Origin: Dromiciops gliroides
Lineage: Eukaryota > Chordata > Mammalia > Microbiotheria > Microbiotheriidae
NCBI RefSeq assembly: GCF_019393635.1
Contig: NC_057867.1
Location: forward strand, 372,121-436,120
Length of the DNA stretch: 64,000 nucleotides
Direction of reading: 5' to 3'
The notes under the pieces are model-generated. The model saw only the letters and a list, made by a program, of their open reading frames with translations. It did not search any database and was not told the DNA's origin. The first letter of the stretch is position 1. The number at the start of each line of letters is the position of its first letter. Of the stretch, positions 1 through 10,163 are shown piece by piece. Position numbers and translations under genes: made by a program.

Positions 1-196
1 TTCCTGGTTTTCTGTTCCCGCCTTAGCTCTCTTTCTCCAGGCTGTCATTCGGCCTGCCAGAGGAGGCTCCTGGCCGGGGAAACAAGGCTTCTAGCCCTCG
101 CACTGTCCTCCTCCACCTCGGTCCAGGGTAATTGGGCTCTAGAAAGGTAAAGGGATGGCATCACCTACCTTGAGGAGCTTCAGACTAGGTTTGCAT

Positions 197-210
197 CCAC
201 TAGATGGCAG
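197..210 (+). promoter_or_regulatory. CTCF-like core motif, left copy
   Basis: CCACTAGATGGCAG fits the known vertebrate CTCF core CCASYAGRKGGCRS at all 14 positions. The same motif recurs in the right-hand duplicate at 44036-44049 in the same orientation. Occupancy is not shown by sequence alone. Confidence 0.6.
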
Positions 211-478
211 CAGAGCACCAGAAATGGAACCCGATCCCGAGATCCAGAGCAGGGGGAGGAGAGGCGTACTGCTCCCTGCATTCCCCACTGTCCCTCTGCC
301 ACAGCAGGGTGGGAACGAGACTCGGGGCACGGGCAAGCCCAGGCTGAGGCCCAGCCCAAGGGCCTGGCGATGGGCACGGGCACACACACACATATGGGCA
401 TGGGCAAGGGTGGGGCCGTTGCATGGACAAAGGTTTTGACACAAGGATGGGCATGATGACAGGCACCTGTGAGGGCAC

Positions 479-508
479 AGGCACGGGCATGGGCATGGGC
501 ATGGGCAG
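479..508 (+). repeat. GGGCAT hexamer repeat
   Basis: A short run of GGGCAT/GGGCAC hexamers, with scattered related hexamers from about 365 onward. It makes long Met-Gly or Pro-Met open frames that are not genes. It is duplicated identically at 44318-44347. Confidence 0.8.
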
Positions 509-1099
509 AGCAAGCCATCTGGTGGGTGGGCAGAACTCAATCAGAACCTCCTCCAGAGCAGGGAGCAAAGCAGAGCTGCTGGGCCAAAGGTCTCTGGACC
601 TCGAAGGTGCACTCAGTCCTGCCCGAGAAGCCAGTGCCCCTCTGCCTTCTTCAGGGGCCCCCAAACCCTCACTCTGCGTTGCTGTAATGGGAAGTGCCCA
701 AGAGCCCACCCTGAGGGCCAGAAATGAGCTGCAAAGACACCAAGGCCAACACCCTCGATTTCCAGATTGGGGGAGATCTGTGTCTCAGAGGTGCGGAGAC
801 TTACCCAAGGTCACACGGCTTATGATACTGTTGGGGGGGATCCCAGCCTTCCAGACCCCAAGCCCAAGGCTCTATCTACAGCACCATTTCTCCCACTCTG
901 GGGGGGCACACTAGCTTTGGAGTGAAAAGCCTGGAGGGGCAGCCTCTCTCCCATGGACATTCCTGGCTGGGGAGCGGGGGGGGGGGTCCTGTCATCCCTC
1001 CCAGGCTGGGTTGTTGGGAACAGGCTATGTCTGAGGCTCAGTGGTCCCTTGAGAGTGTAGAGAGACTGTCCCCACCGGTAAGAGTGTAGAGAGATGGAC

Positions 1100-1222
1100 C
1101 TGGCAGACAGGGTGAAGTGACCTGCCCAGGGTCACACAGCTAGTGAGTGTGTCTGAGGCCCTGCACTCAGGTCTTCCTGACTCCAGGCCCAGGGTTCCAT
1201 CCACTGGTTCACCTAGCTGGCA
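1100..1222 (-). mobile_element. Degraded CORE-SINE (MIR/MAR-like)
   Basis: The reverse complement keeps the SINE core: the GTGTGACC and GGGCAGGTCACTTCACC blocks and a CCTGGAGTCAGGAAGACC head. It is clearly older than the young copies elsewhere. It is duplicated at about 44944-45066. Confidence 0.7.
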
Positions 1223-1370
1223 TAGAATGAGGACACACCAAACTCTTGGACTACTTAGCCACCCACTCTAGTAGTACTGAATCTGTTCTCTGGGCCCCAC
1301 CTTCCAAGACTTAGAGAGAGACATAGTATCCACCAACACCCCCCACACCACCCGTGCCTGTTCCAGGACG

Positions 1371-1486
1371 TGAGAGATAGAGACAGAGAGAGACAGAGAC
1401 AGAGAGGGAGGGGAGAGAGAGACAGAGAGGGAGGGAGAGGGAGAGAGACAGAGACAACAGGCAGGCAGGCAGGCAGGCAGGCAGAG
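1371..1486 (+). repeat. GAGACA and CAGG microsatellites
   Basis: A GAGA/GACA purine-rich stretch followed by six CAGG units. The right-hand copy carries seven CAGG units plus an extra ACAG, a net gain of 8 nt, so this locus has changed since the duplication. Confidence 0.85.
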
Positions 1487-2040
1487 AGGACCACCAACTC
1501 ACTCACACATGCCCAGGTGGGCAGAAAAGAGGTGTTGGATCTTATGGGAAGGGAGTGGTGAAAACCCGTGTGTCTCATTCTGCACCTGCAGTCCACCACC
1601 TCTGTGAAGAGGAGAGAACAAGGTTCACCATCAGTCCTCTGGCATCCACGTGGATCATCAAGTTCAGCTGAGCCTCTGTGTCTCACAGGGTCTGCTTTGC
1701 ACTCCATCTCCTCCACAACACTCTGGAAGCTCAAGGGGGCCTGGAAGTCGTCTAGTTTAGCCTGCTTGTTGTTCAATGGCTCACCTCAGAATGAAAAGGG
1801 CTCCCTGTCCTACCACCAGCCCTGACAAAGCTCTGCCCCACGCTCAGTGGCATCAGCTGCAAGGCCGGATGGGAAGGGCAGGAAAGGCCTCCATGCCAAG
1901 CCTTGACAGGACTGGTCCCCACCTCTACTTCCCGCCCCAGTCTAGCAAGGAATACCCTTGGTTAGTGGGGGTGGGGTCGGGGGTGGCTAGGCATGGTGGC
2001 CAGCACAGAGTGAGAACCCTTCCCATTCGAGTCCCCTGAC

Positions 2041-2165
2041 AACCCTGGGAGGGAGGTGCTGCTATTTTGCAGATTGGGAAACAGAGGCTCAGAGACTGAC
2101 CCAGGGCCACACAACAACTGAGGGTCTGAGGCAGGGTCTGATGTGAGCTCAGGCTGCTGACCCTG
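2041..2165 (-). mobile_element. MIR-like SINE relic
   Basis: The block ATTTTGCAGATTGGGAAAC, then AGGCTCAGAGACTGACCC and a CACACAACAACTGAG core, is a reverse-oriented MIR/THER-type CORE-SINE. One of the two substitutions between the duplicate copies falls in it. Confidence 0.65.
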
Positions 2166-2339
2166 AGCCCTGTGGGCAGGCAGAGAAATGGCCAAGGAGC
2201 CTCCCAGACTCCTCCCTCCTGCCACACCATCTGCAGAAAGAGAGAAGGAGTCTCTTAGCTGGGCTTGTCCATCCTTCCTGCCAGGGCCTGCAGCAGCCCA
2301 GGGTAAATGGGGAGGGAGGGGGAAGTGCCTCCCCCCTCC

Positions 2340-2854
2340 CTCCCCCTCCCTCCCACACCATCACCCTAGCCTTTTGAAGGCTCCTCCCCCCCCCAGTGCC
2401 CTCAATATCAGCATGGGGGAGAGAAGGGGGAGAAGAGGGGGGAGAACCCCAGGTGGGTTCCTCTCTCTGTGCCCTCCGCGCCCCCAGCAGAGGGGAAGGG
2501 CAGGAAAACCTCTGAGCTCTGCTCTCCGCCCCCACCCCAAGTCCCAGCCTCTGCCCTTTGCTACTTCTATGCAATCACTGTCAGCAGGGGCAAAGAGAGG
2601 GAAGAAGGGAGAAGGAGAAGAAGGGAGCGAGGGGGCTCTAACACCACTGCCCTGCCCCGCATCCAGCGTTTGGCCCAAAGCGAGCGCCGGCCATCCACGG
2701 GGGCACTGAGCGATCCTTCCTCCGAGTGTCTGCAGCAGCACAGGGGAAGGGGAGGCAGGGGAGGAACACAGCACAAAAACACCCCCCCCCCAGCCCTGCC
2801 ACTCATCCCAGCCTTCCACAGGCTCCTCCCTCCTAACCACCAGCAGCAGACGCA

Positions 2855-2939
<85 letters not shown>

Positions 2940-4262
2940 ACGTCCCTCTGCCTGCCCTTCCTCCTTTTCTAGCATGTTCCATGCTCAGGCATTGGTCACA
3001 AGGTGGAGGCAGCCCATAGCAGCTTGCCCAATCAGACTCCTCCCTCTGCGCCATTGCAAGCCCAATGAGAATCGAACACGCCCCCTCCCACGCAAAGTGC
3101 CCCATCTTCTCTGCCCGCCCTTCCTCCTCTTCTAGCATGTTCCACCTTTGTTCTTTGGCGTGAAAAAGGCAAGGGAGGAGAGAACCTCTTGAGTCTTTCC
3201 TAACCCGCCCAGGGAGACTCCTCCCTCTGGGCAGTAGAAGGGCAGGCAGAGCTCCAAGCTCTGCCACCCCCATGTTCCACCTTCTGTCCCTACCTAGCTC
3301 TTTGTGCCTCACCAGTAGCAAGGGGAAGGAAGAGGGGAGGGAGAGGGAGGACACCCGATTGCCCTTGCCCTGTTTGCTCCCCCGTCCCGCATCCAGTCCC
3401 TGGCACAAAGCAGGTGACCCGCCCATGCCCACACCATTCATGATTCACTGCCCGATCCTTCTTCTCAAGGTCCGCAGCAGCACCGGGGAAGGGGAGGAGT
3501 GAGGGGGCCGGGAGCAAAAAAAACCCAGCCCTCCTCTGCCACTCATCCCATCCTTACACAGGCTCCTCCCCCCTAAACCCCACCGGCAGCAGAGGGAAGG
3601 AAAACCCTGAGCTGACGGCCCCCACCAAGTCCCTCTGGCCGCCTTTCTCTCCCCACCTCTCCTCCTCTTCCACCTTGTTCCATCCCCAAGCATTAGCCCA
3701 CAAGATGTAGAAGAGGAGGAGAGGAAGGAGTTAGCCCCTCCAGCCCCTCCAGCCCCTCCTAGCTTACCCACTCAGGCTCCTTCCTCTGCATCATCAACAA
3801 GCCCAAAGAGGAGGAAGTCAAGTCCCCCCACCCTTCCTCCTTTTGTAACAAGTTCAACCTTTGTTCTTTGACTTGAAAAAGGGAAGGGGGAGAAGACAGG
3901 GGAGATCGCTGTTAGTCATTCCCAGCCTGCCCTGGTGGTTTCCTCCCTCTGAGACATCCTCAAGCACAAGGACCCTTAGAGTTAGGTTCCCCATTCCTGT
4001 GCAAAGCCTCTCCACCCCTAAACCACTCTTCTCTGGCCACCTTTTGTCCTTTGCTAGCATGGTCCACCCTGGCATTAGCCCTTAAGAGGGAAGGAGAAGA
4101 TATCCCTTCTAGGCCTTCTTGGTCTACCCTATCAGATGTGATCAGCAAGCAAGATGGAGAAGGGTGCCCCCACTCTTTTCCTTTTCTAGTATATTCCACC
4201 CTCAGTCACTAGCCTCCAAAGAAGAAGGGAGAACAGGGAGGAAAGAGCCCGTCTCATATAAC
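2340..4262 (+). repeat. GC-rich degenerate tandem array, left
   Basis: Diverged units recur about every 140-215 nt, sometimes as 345-440 nt double units. Two landmarks repeat: GGCTCCTCCCTCT-like blocks near 2375, 2818, 3032, 3212, 3557, 3772 and 3938, and TCTAGCATGTTCCA-like blocks near 2968, 3133, 3271, 3676, 4053 and 4184. A larger ~735-nt order is also visible: the block after CCCGCATCCAG at 2657 returns at 3386. I do not recognise the family. The duplication boundary at 3700 falls inside this array. Confidence 0.7.
2857..2937 (+). repeat. (CA)n microsatellite, left copy
   Basis: An essentially pure CA run of about 40 units. The counterpart at 46703-46774 is shorter and interrupted by GCAGAC and GCAGG variants, although its flanks are nearly identical. 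Confidence 0.97.
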
Positions 4263-4292
4263 AGCCTCACTGAACCTTCTCACCCCTTCCTT

Positions 4293-4401
4293 TCTTCTTC
4301 TTCTTCTTCTTCTTCTTCTTCTTCTTCTTCTTCTTCTTCTTCTTCTTCTTCTTCTTCTTCTTCTTCTTCTTCTTCTTCTTCTTCTTCTTCTTCTTCTTCT
4401 T
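4293..4401 (+). repeat. (TTC)n / (GAA)n microsatellite
   Basis: About 36 uninterrupted TTC units (GAA on the other strand), producing a spurious poly-Ser open frame. Triplet purine-pyrimidine tracts of this type can form triplex DNA. No gene overlaps it. Confidence 0.97.
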
Positions 4402-4579
4402 TCTCTTTTTTTAATGAAAAGGAAGTTTACTTTTCCCTAACATGGTAAAGATATACAACAAAGACACAGTGGGTTTATCTTCAGCTTTGGTATATCTAAT
4501 AGAAATGGTTGTAGTCAACAGGTCATCAGAGTACTGTGACTCAGCTGATCTCAGGATCCCCTCAAGTATGGGAGGACTT

Positions 4580-4674
4580 TTCAGGGTCACACAACTAGTA
4601 AGTGTCTAAGGTCACATTTGAACTCAGGTCCTCCTGACTCCAGGGTTCTATCCACTGCACCACTTAGCTGCCCC
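4580..4674 (-). mobile_element. SINE fragment (WSINE1-like), minus
   Basis: Partial reverse-oriented copy with the GGGTCACACAACTAGTAAG core and the CACTTAGCTGCCCC head. The A-tail side is missing. Confidence 0.85.
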
Positions 4675-4914
4675 ATCCATCATTTTCTAACACAGTGTTC
4701 TCAAAATGTGATCTGTGGACCACTGGAGGTCCCTGAGACTTTTGCACTTGGCTTTTTCCCCTTATTTTTTCCCTAATTAGGGTCATTTTTACTCACATGT
4801 TGGATCAATGCCTGTTCCCACAGAATTCCCATTGTACTCCCCCACCAACCTTCTACTCATTCTCCTTGTATCTTCCAATGTCCTACAGGAGTTAAACTCC
4901 AATAATCCCCACTG

Positions 4915-5086
4915 GGTTTTTTCATCTGTTTGTTTTGGTTTTGGTTTGGTTTTTTAGTGAGGCAATTGTGGTTAAGTGACTTGCCCAAGGTCACACAGCT
5001 AGTGTTAAGTGTCTGGAGCTGGATTTGAATTCAGGTACTCCTGACTCCAGGGCCAGTGCTATCCACTGCGCCATCTAGCTGCCCCT
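4915..5086 (-). mobile_element. SINE (WSINE1-like), minus
   Basis: Near full-length reverse copy with a T-rich tail on the left. A likely target-site duplication, TCCCCACTG, is visible on both sides. Confidence 0.9.
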
Positions 5087-5150
5087 ATCCCCACTGTTAA
5101 TGAGTGTTTCACCTGCTGTATATAACTTAGCTGTATAAAGATACAGTCTA

Positions 5151-5296
5151 GGGGCAGCTAGGTGGTGCAGTGGATAGAGCACCGGCCCTGGAGTCAGGAG
5201 TACCTGAGTTCAAATCCGGCCTCAGACACATACTAGCTGTGTGACCCTGGGCAAGTCACTTAACCCCAATTGCCTCGCTAAAAAAAAAAAAAAAAA
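5151..5296 (+). mobile_element. SINE (WSINE1-like), plus, young
   Basis: Full-length copy from the GGGGCAGCTAGG head to a pure A tail. It is flanked by a perfect 12-bp target-site duplication, AGATACAGTCTA (5139-5150 and 5297-5308), typical of L1-mediated insertion. Confidence 0.97.
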
Positions 5297-5409
5297 AGAT
5301 ACAGTCTAGATAGGGAACTCAAATTCCAGAAGCTTAGCACAGTGTCTGGCACATAGTAGGTATTTAATAAATGTTTCTGACTAACTAAATATCTGAAAAA
5401 GAAAAGAAG

Positions 5410-5880
5410 TTGAATGACGTCATCCATTAAGTAGTGCCGTGACCTTGAGCAAAGCCCTTTCCCTGCCTAGGCCTCAGTTTGCTTCTGCGTCAGATAGTGA
5501 GGGTCTCTAAGGACATTCTATCATTTCGAGAGTGCATGGCACATATGATTGATTGCCCACTAATGGCCAACATCGTCTTTTTCAATCCAAGGGAGAAGAG
5601 GTACAAGGGTGGGGACAATATGACTGGCCAGAACTCCCAGAGCCAACTATCAGGAATAGAATGAGCAAAGGGAGGGGCAAGGCCTGATCAGAGCCTGGCA
5701 CTGAGACTTCTTTGTTCAGAGTGGAGAGCTCACTTAGAAGCCTGGAGCTGGAAAGGGCTTTGGAGGACAGATGGATGTCTGGATCTGCTCTTCTCCCTAG
5801 ACCCTTGACCTTGTCCTCTTGCACCTGCCATCCTCAAGGCCACTGCCCTTAGGACTTGACTCCCATCATATCAAAAGGTA
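5410..5880. other. Intergenic; MIR-like fragment, no gene
   Basis: 5425-5500 carries a plus-oriented MIR-like 3' piece (AGGCCTCAGTTTGCTTCTGC). I see nothing recognisable in the rest; the short open frames lack coding character. Confidence 0.5.
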
Positions 5881-5886
5881 GTTCAG

Positions 5887-6040
5887 GGGGCAGCTAAGTG
5901 GCACAGTGGATAGAGCACCAGTCCTAGATTCAGGAGGACCTGAGTTCAAATCCGACCTCAGGCACTTGACACTAGCTGTGTGACCCTGGGCAAGTCACTT
6001 AACCTTCATTGCCCTGCCTCACCCCCCCAAAAAAAAAGAA
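5887..6040 (+). mobile_element. SINE (WSINE1-like), plus
   Basis: Full-length copy with the perfect 15-bp duplication CAAAAGGTAGTTCAG on both sides. Confidence 0.97.
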
Positions 6041-6055
6041 CAAAAGGTAGTTCAG

Positions 6056-6680
6056 CTAAAAGGGTAGCTCTGGGTCAAGCTCCTTTCATTCTTCATCCAG
6101 AAGCATTTATCAAGCACCTACTATGTGCCAGGTGTAGGGAATCCAAGGACAAGGAATGAAATAATCCCGACTGCTCAGGAGTCTCCATTCTTCTCCTCAT
6201 TGCTGACCAGTGCCCAATCTGTTCTCCTTACTTGGATTTCTGACCTCCACTTCTTTGCCTGGAACTTCAATGAAAAAGAGGAAAAGTTCTGGAGATCTCA
6301 ATGCCCAGACATCTTTTCCAAGGTCCTGGATAGCAGATGCTCAGTCTCCTTGTCTAGGCTCCTGCCCCTAGACTTTGTGCCCCCTTGATGCACAAACTAC
6401 TATACCTCCACGGACTTTGGGCTTACTGGCTGCACCAAACTTTTGGGCCTTCCCTATCCTGCAATTGTCTATTAGCTACTCAGACTTGGGACATGTTCAG
6501 ACTTTTGGTACTTGTTTGTATTCACCTTTCCTGACTCTCCTTTTCTCCAGTGCACATTCCATGCTCTTGGCCATCTCTACTCATCCTCCATTCAAATCTC
6601 ACTAGTCCTTACAGTTCTGACCTAAAGACCTTTTTGTCATCCTTTTTTTGTTTTGTTTTGTTTTTGCCAGCTAGAGGTTG
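6056..6680. other. Intergenic, no gene recognised
   Basis: A short repeat piece (CATTTATCAAGCACCTAC, about 6104-6135) resembles an old MIR/L3-type end. The remainder is unassigned. The open frames at 6125-6605 have no recognisable motif. Confidence 0.5.
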
Positions 6681-6689
6681 CTTTGCCTT

Positions 6690-7144
6690 TGTGATGAAAT
6701 AATGAGATTTAGCAGATACTCAAAGACCCACCTGGAGATTAATCTAGACTGATTGAATCAAGTGAGAGTGATTAACTGCTGATTAGCCTACTTCAGGTTA
6801 ACTGGATTGTAATCACACCTTGAGAACACCTTCAGAACCAATGGATTTGGATGATGCCAACCAATCAGCTTGAAGCAGTGTGTAAGGGCCCACCCCTCTG
6901 CTCCAGACCTATAAAAAGCTTCCACAATGAGTTTGCTGGAGAGAGTTTGTGACTGAAGCAGGCTTGTGGCAGAAGACTTGAGGAAGAACCAGACCAGGCT
7001 GGAACTCTAGGCTAAATAGGCTTTTTTCTTAACTTTCTGAACTCCATGGGAATGTCTGTATGCTTTAACAAATGTTTAATGCCCAAGGACGGGTGCTAAA
7101 GCTTCTAATTTAAGGCAACCACAGTTTAGATTTTAAACATCACA
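6690..7144 (+). mobile_element. LTR relic (solo)
   Basis: This piece starts TGTGATG and ends CATCACA, a perfect 7-bp inverted pair of the TG...CA type. Inside are a CCAATCAG box (about 6862), a TATA-like CTATAAAAAG (about 6910) and a downstream AT-rich block. The length of ~455 bp, promoter spacing and absence of internal sequence suggest a solo LTR of an old marsupial endogenous retrovirus. No clean target duplication remains, so it is probably old. Family not determined. Confidence 0.65.
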
Positions 7145-8000
7145 CCATGAAGGCATTGTGAAAACTTGGTTCAGAATGAGATGGGAGAATCAGGAGATCA
7201 GGTACTGGGTGAAAACGGTTGCAATAAGGGCAGGGTTAGGATGGGCCAACTCCTTTTCCTCACTGTAATTTCACATAAATGCTGGCTATATTCAGAAGAA
7301 AAGAGAGCAAAGTGAAAGACAAACATGAGCCAGCCAGATCCAGGCCTTATCCCTGTTTAAAGAACCCACAGAAGCAGAGAAGAAACTGTTGATACCAAGA
7401 TGCAGAAATCCCCCCAAATCAGCAGTATTTCTGGAAAAACTGATGAGAGAAGTTCCAGGGGAGGCCTTCCCTCATACAGGAAAAGAACCTGAAAAAGGGT
7501 TTCCTTGCAGAGAGGGAGAAAAAAAAAGGAAGGATGAGGAAGAGAGAGGATGGAAGAGGCAGGAAGAGAGAGGGAGGGACAGGAATGAAAAGAGAGAAGA
7601 TGGGGAGGGAGATGAGAGAGAGAAAGGGGGGGGCAGTGGAGAGATGGGGAGGTTAAACAAACCACCTGGCCTTTCTCTTGTCTAGATAGGAAGAAATTAA
7701 CTTTTCTTTGACTAGTGAGCTCTACAAAGGTTTCTTCCCCTCTTTCTCCTACCCCCCCCCCACCCTCCACCTTGATATGGATCCAGAATTCAAGAAAGGG
7801 ACTTTCTTTTGTACAGAAATGAGAAGCTTTCCCTTATGCAGGTAGAGTTCTAGAAAGTGTTCTCCCTAATACAAGTAACACTACAACTGAAATATATGCT
7901 TTTAAGAGGGACAAGCCCCACCAATTGAGATTTCAGCAAAATCTTAAGGTTTAATATTCCTCCAGGAATATTATAGCCAAATTCCAGAGCTCCAAGGTCA
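7145..8000. other. Intergenic, purine-rich patch
   Basis: 7500-7640 is a GA-rich stretch giving long spurious Glu/Lys/Arg frames. Loosely repeated ATACAGGAAAAGAACC-like phrases surround it. I see no gene. Confidence 0.5.
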
Positions 8001-8009
8001 AGGAGAAAA

Positions 8010-8400
8010 TATTGCAAACAGCTAGAAAAAAAGGAATTAAAATACTGTGGAGCTACAATAAGGATAAAACAAGATCTAGCAGCATCTACATTAAAGGACC
8101 AGAGAGCATGGGATATGATATTCCAGAGGGCAAAGGAACTGGGACTACAGCCAAGAATCACCTACCCAGCAAAACTGAGTATAATCTTTCAGAGGAAAAA
8201 TGGGACTTCAATGAAAAAGAGGACTTTCAGTCATTTGTGATGAAAAGACCTGAACTGAATAGAAAATTTGACTTTCAAATACAAGACCCTAGATAAGCAT
8301 AAAAAGATAAACAGGAAAATGAAATCATGAGGGACATTAAAATATTAAACTGTTTACATTCCTACATGGGAAGATAATACTTCTAACTCATAAGGTTTAA
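8010..8400 (+). mobile_element. LINE-like relic (probably L1)
   Basis: The + strand reads CAAGAATCACCTACCCAGC and GAAAATTTGACTTTC, phrases I associate with a common marsupial interspersed repeat. Its layout resembles the C-terminal part of L1 ORF1. A 94-codon open frame remains at 8012-8296. The family call is tentative. Confidence 0.4.
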
Positions 8401-8522
8401 GGGGTCTAAAAGGTGTTGAAAAGCAAAGGGGCAAGCCTGCTACTGCAGTAGAAATATTGAAAACAATACATCAATTGCATATGAAAAAGCCAGTGAGACA
8501 AAGAATTTTCTTCTTTGTTCCA

Positions 8523-8554
8523 TAACCCTAACTCCCTTTTAACCCTAACCCTAA
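8523..8554 (-). repeat. Short interstitial telomere-like repeat
   Basis: Three CCCTAA units with a degenerate spacer (TAACCCTAACTCCC, then TTAACCCTAACCCTAA). Too short to be a functional telomere; it could be a repair scar or chance. Confidence 0.6.
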
Positions 8555-8869
8555 ATTCTCAGCTTTACCCCTGGCCACTTAGAATTCCCAAAGAACTATG
8601 GGAAGTAAAAATGGCAACTGAAACTAATCACCCTAAGGCCACATGGAAGCCTTAAAGAAATCCTGTTGAATCAGAAAGAATTAGTGTACAGAAGATGCAA
8701 GCATTGTCATATCTCCAAGCCCTGCTGGGAGGTCACGAACAATCTCAGAGCCTCATCTCTGAGGGAATCGAAGGGAAGACGCTTCTGCTGATTCTAAATT
8801 AATGGTTACTGTACCAGATTAAAAAGCTCAGGAGCATAATGAGCTCCCAAAGGGGTAGTGGGTGTCACC

Positions 8870-9300
8870 TAGATTAAGATCCAGCAAAAGAGACTGAGAT
8901 GGAGTGGTTAAGAGGAGAATCAGGAAGCCCAGAGAATAGAGGATCAAGGAAAAGGTGTTCAACAATGTCAAAGGCTGTAGAGAAGTCAAGAAGGATGAGG
9001 CGATTTAAGATCTGGCAATGGAGAAATCACTGATAACTTTGGAGAGAACTGTGTCTTTGAACGATGAGGTCAAACACCAGATTGTAGAGAGTTAAGAAGG
9101 GAATGAGAGGAAAGGAAGTAGAAGCACAGGCTATAGATGGTCTTCTCTAGTTTAGCCATAAAAGGGAGCAGAGATGTAGGACAATAGCTAGCAGGGGTAT
9201 GTAGATCAAGTGTGGAAGGGGAGACATGGACATATTTGAAAACAGTAACCCGGGAGGAGAAATTGAAGATAAGTGACAGAGTGGAGATGATAGGGCAATC
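8870..9300. mobile_element. Old interspersed repeat, family unassigned
   Basis: Phrases such as AATGTCAAAGGCTGTAGAG and AAGTCAAGAAGGATGAGG occur widely as a dispersed marsupial repeat in my recollection. No intact frame. A WSINE1-like copy interrupts its right end at 9322. Confidence 0.4.
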
Positions 9301-9321
9301 TTCTAAAGAAAATAGGATGGG

Positions 9322-9480
9322 GTGGCTAGGTGGCGCTGCAGTGGATAGAGCACTGGCCTTGGAGTCGGGAGGACCTGAGTTCAAATCCAGCCTCAGACAC
9401 TTAACACTTACTAGCTGTGTGACCCTGGGCAAGTCGCTTAACCCCCATTGCCTCACTAAAAAAACAAAATAAAGAAAAAT
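9322..9480 (+). mobile_element. SINE (WSINE1-like), plus
   Basis: Flanked by the perfect 17-bp duplication AAAGAAAATAGGATGGG. The copy has a GCTGCAGTGG head variant. Confidence 0.95.
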
Positions 9481-9539
9481 AAAGAAAATAGGATGGGACA
9501 GAGAATGCATGTAGGAACCTGCTTTGTCTTGGCAAGAAA

Positions 9540-9890
9540 AAGGGCCACCTCTTCATAATGGACAGAAATAAAGAAGTAACTAGTTGGTTTGTCAAATCCA
9601 GCCTCTGATTACTTTGTAGATCTCCCAAAGAATCTCATGACTCTTGCTTTATGCAAGAAACTTAACTGGTGAAACAAAGGATAATCAACCCCAAGGGCAG
9701 CCTTTTTCTGTGCTCCCTGTTTGGGTGGGGTTTTCCCCATCATTTGTTCCCTATATAAACTCTGTTTCCAACCCCACACTTCAGGTTTTCTTAGCATCTG
9801 CTATGCACTACCCTGAGTTATAACTTCTCTGCCCCGATTAAAGACCTTCATTTAGTTATACTGGTTGCTTTCATAATTTTTTGGGTTGAT
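9540..9890 (+). mobile_element. LTR-like relic
   Basis: A TATA-like CTATATAAACTCTG at about 9751 is followed by a GATTAAAGACC signal about 80 bp downstream, the spacing of an LTR promoter and R region. Ends are not sharp. Family unknown. Confidence 0.4.
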
Positions 9891-9926
9891 GCATGCTTTT
9901 AATTTTCTCTAACTCCACTCATTTGA

Positions 9927-10163
9927 GACAGCTAGGTAGCTTGTGGCTAGAGTACTGGGCCTGGAGTTAGGAAGACCTAAGTTTAAATCCAGCCTCAGAT
10001 ACTTACTAGCTGTGTGGCCCTGGACAAGTTACTTAACCTCTGTTTGCCTTAATCCCCTGGAAAAGGAAATGGCAAACCTTTGCCAAGAAAACCCCATGAA
10101 TAGTATTGGTGTGATACGGTCCACAGGGTCACCAAGAGTAGAACATGACTCCAAATAAGAATG
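9927..10163 (+). mobile_element. CORE-SINE of MAR1/SINE1 type, full length
   Basis: Has the same tRNA-like head as the short SINEs. It continues through a GGAAATGGCAAACC block into the GGGTCACCAAGAGTAGAAC 3' section instead of an A tail. Diverged, so older than the A-tailed copies. Confidence 0.88.

Larger units (their letters stand above)
1..3700. repeat. Segmental duplication, left copy (cut by window edge)
   Basis: This segment matches 43840-47536 in direct orientation. By eye I find two substitutions outside simple repeats (near 2100 and 2572). The other differences are run-length changes: a G run near 975 (11 versus 16), the CAGG microsatellite near 1465, a C run near 2388, the CA array at 2857-2937 and an A run near 3517. 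Identity stops abruptly at 3700, inside a degenerate tandem array; the left end lies outside the window. No convincing exon or splice structure was found in it. It contains a CTCF-like motif, degraded CORE-SINE pieces and several microsatellites. Confidence 0.93.

Noticed and set aside
2340-4262. Tandem array as part of the marsupial X-inactivation RNA gene Rsx
   Set aside because: Rsx repeats are much shorter and the locus maps elsewhere on the X to my knowledge. Nothing here resembles its repeats.
5151-5225. tRNA genes at SINE heads
   Set aside because: The heads are tRNA-derived and keep A/B-box-like words (GTTCAAATCC), but lack a full cloverleaf and are attached to SINE bodies.
9212-9472. 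Recurring peptide with [16 protein letters not shown] or its reverse-strand twin in many frames
   Set aside because: This is the translation of the SINE core, not a protein family.
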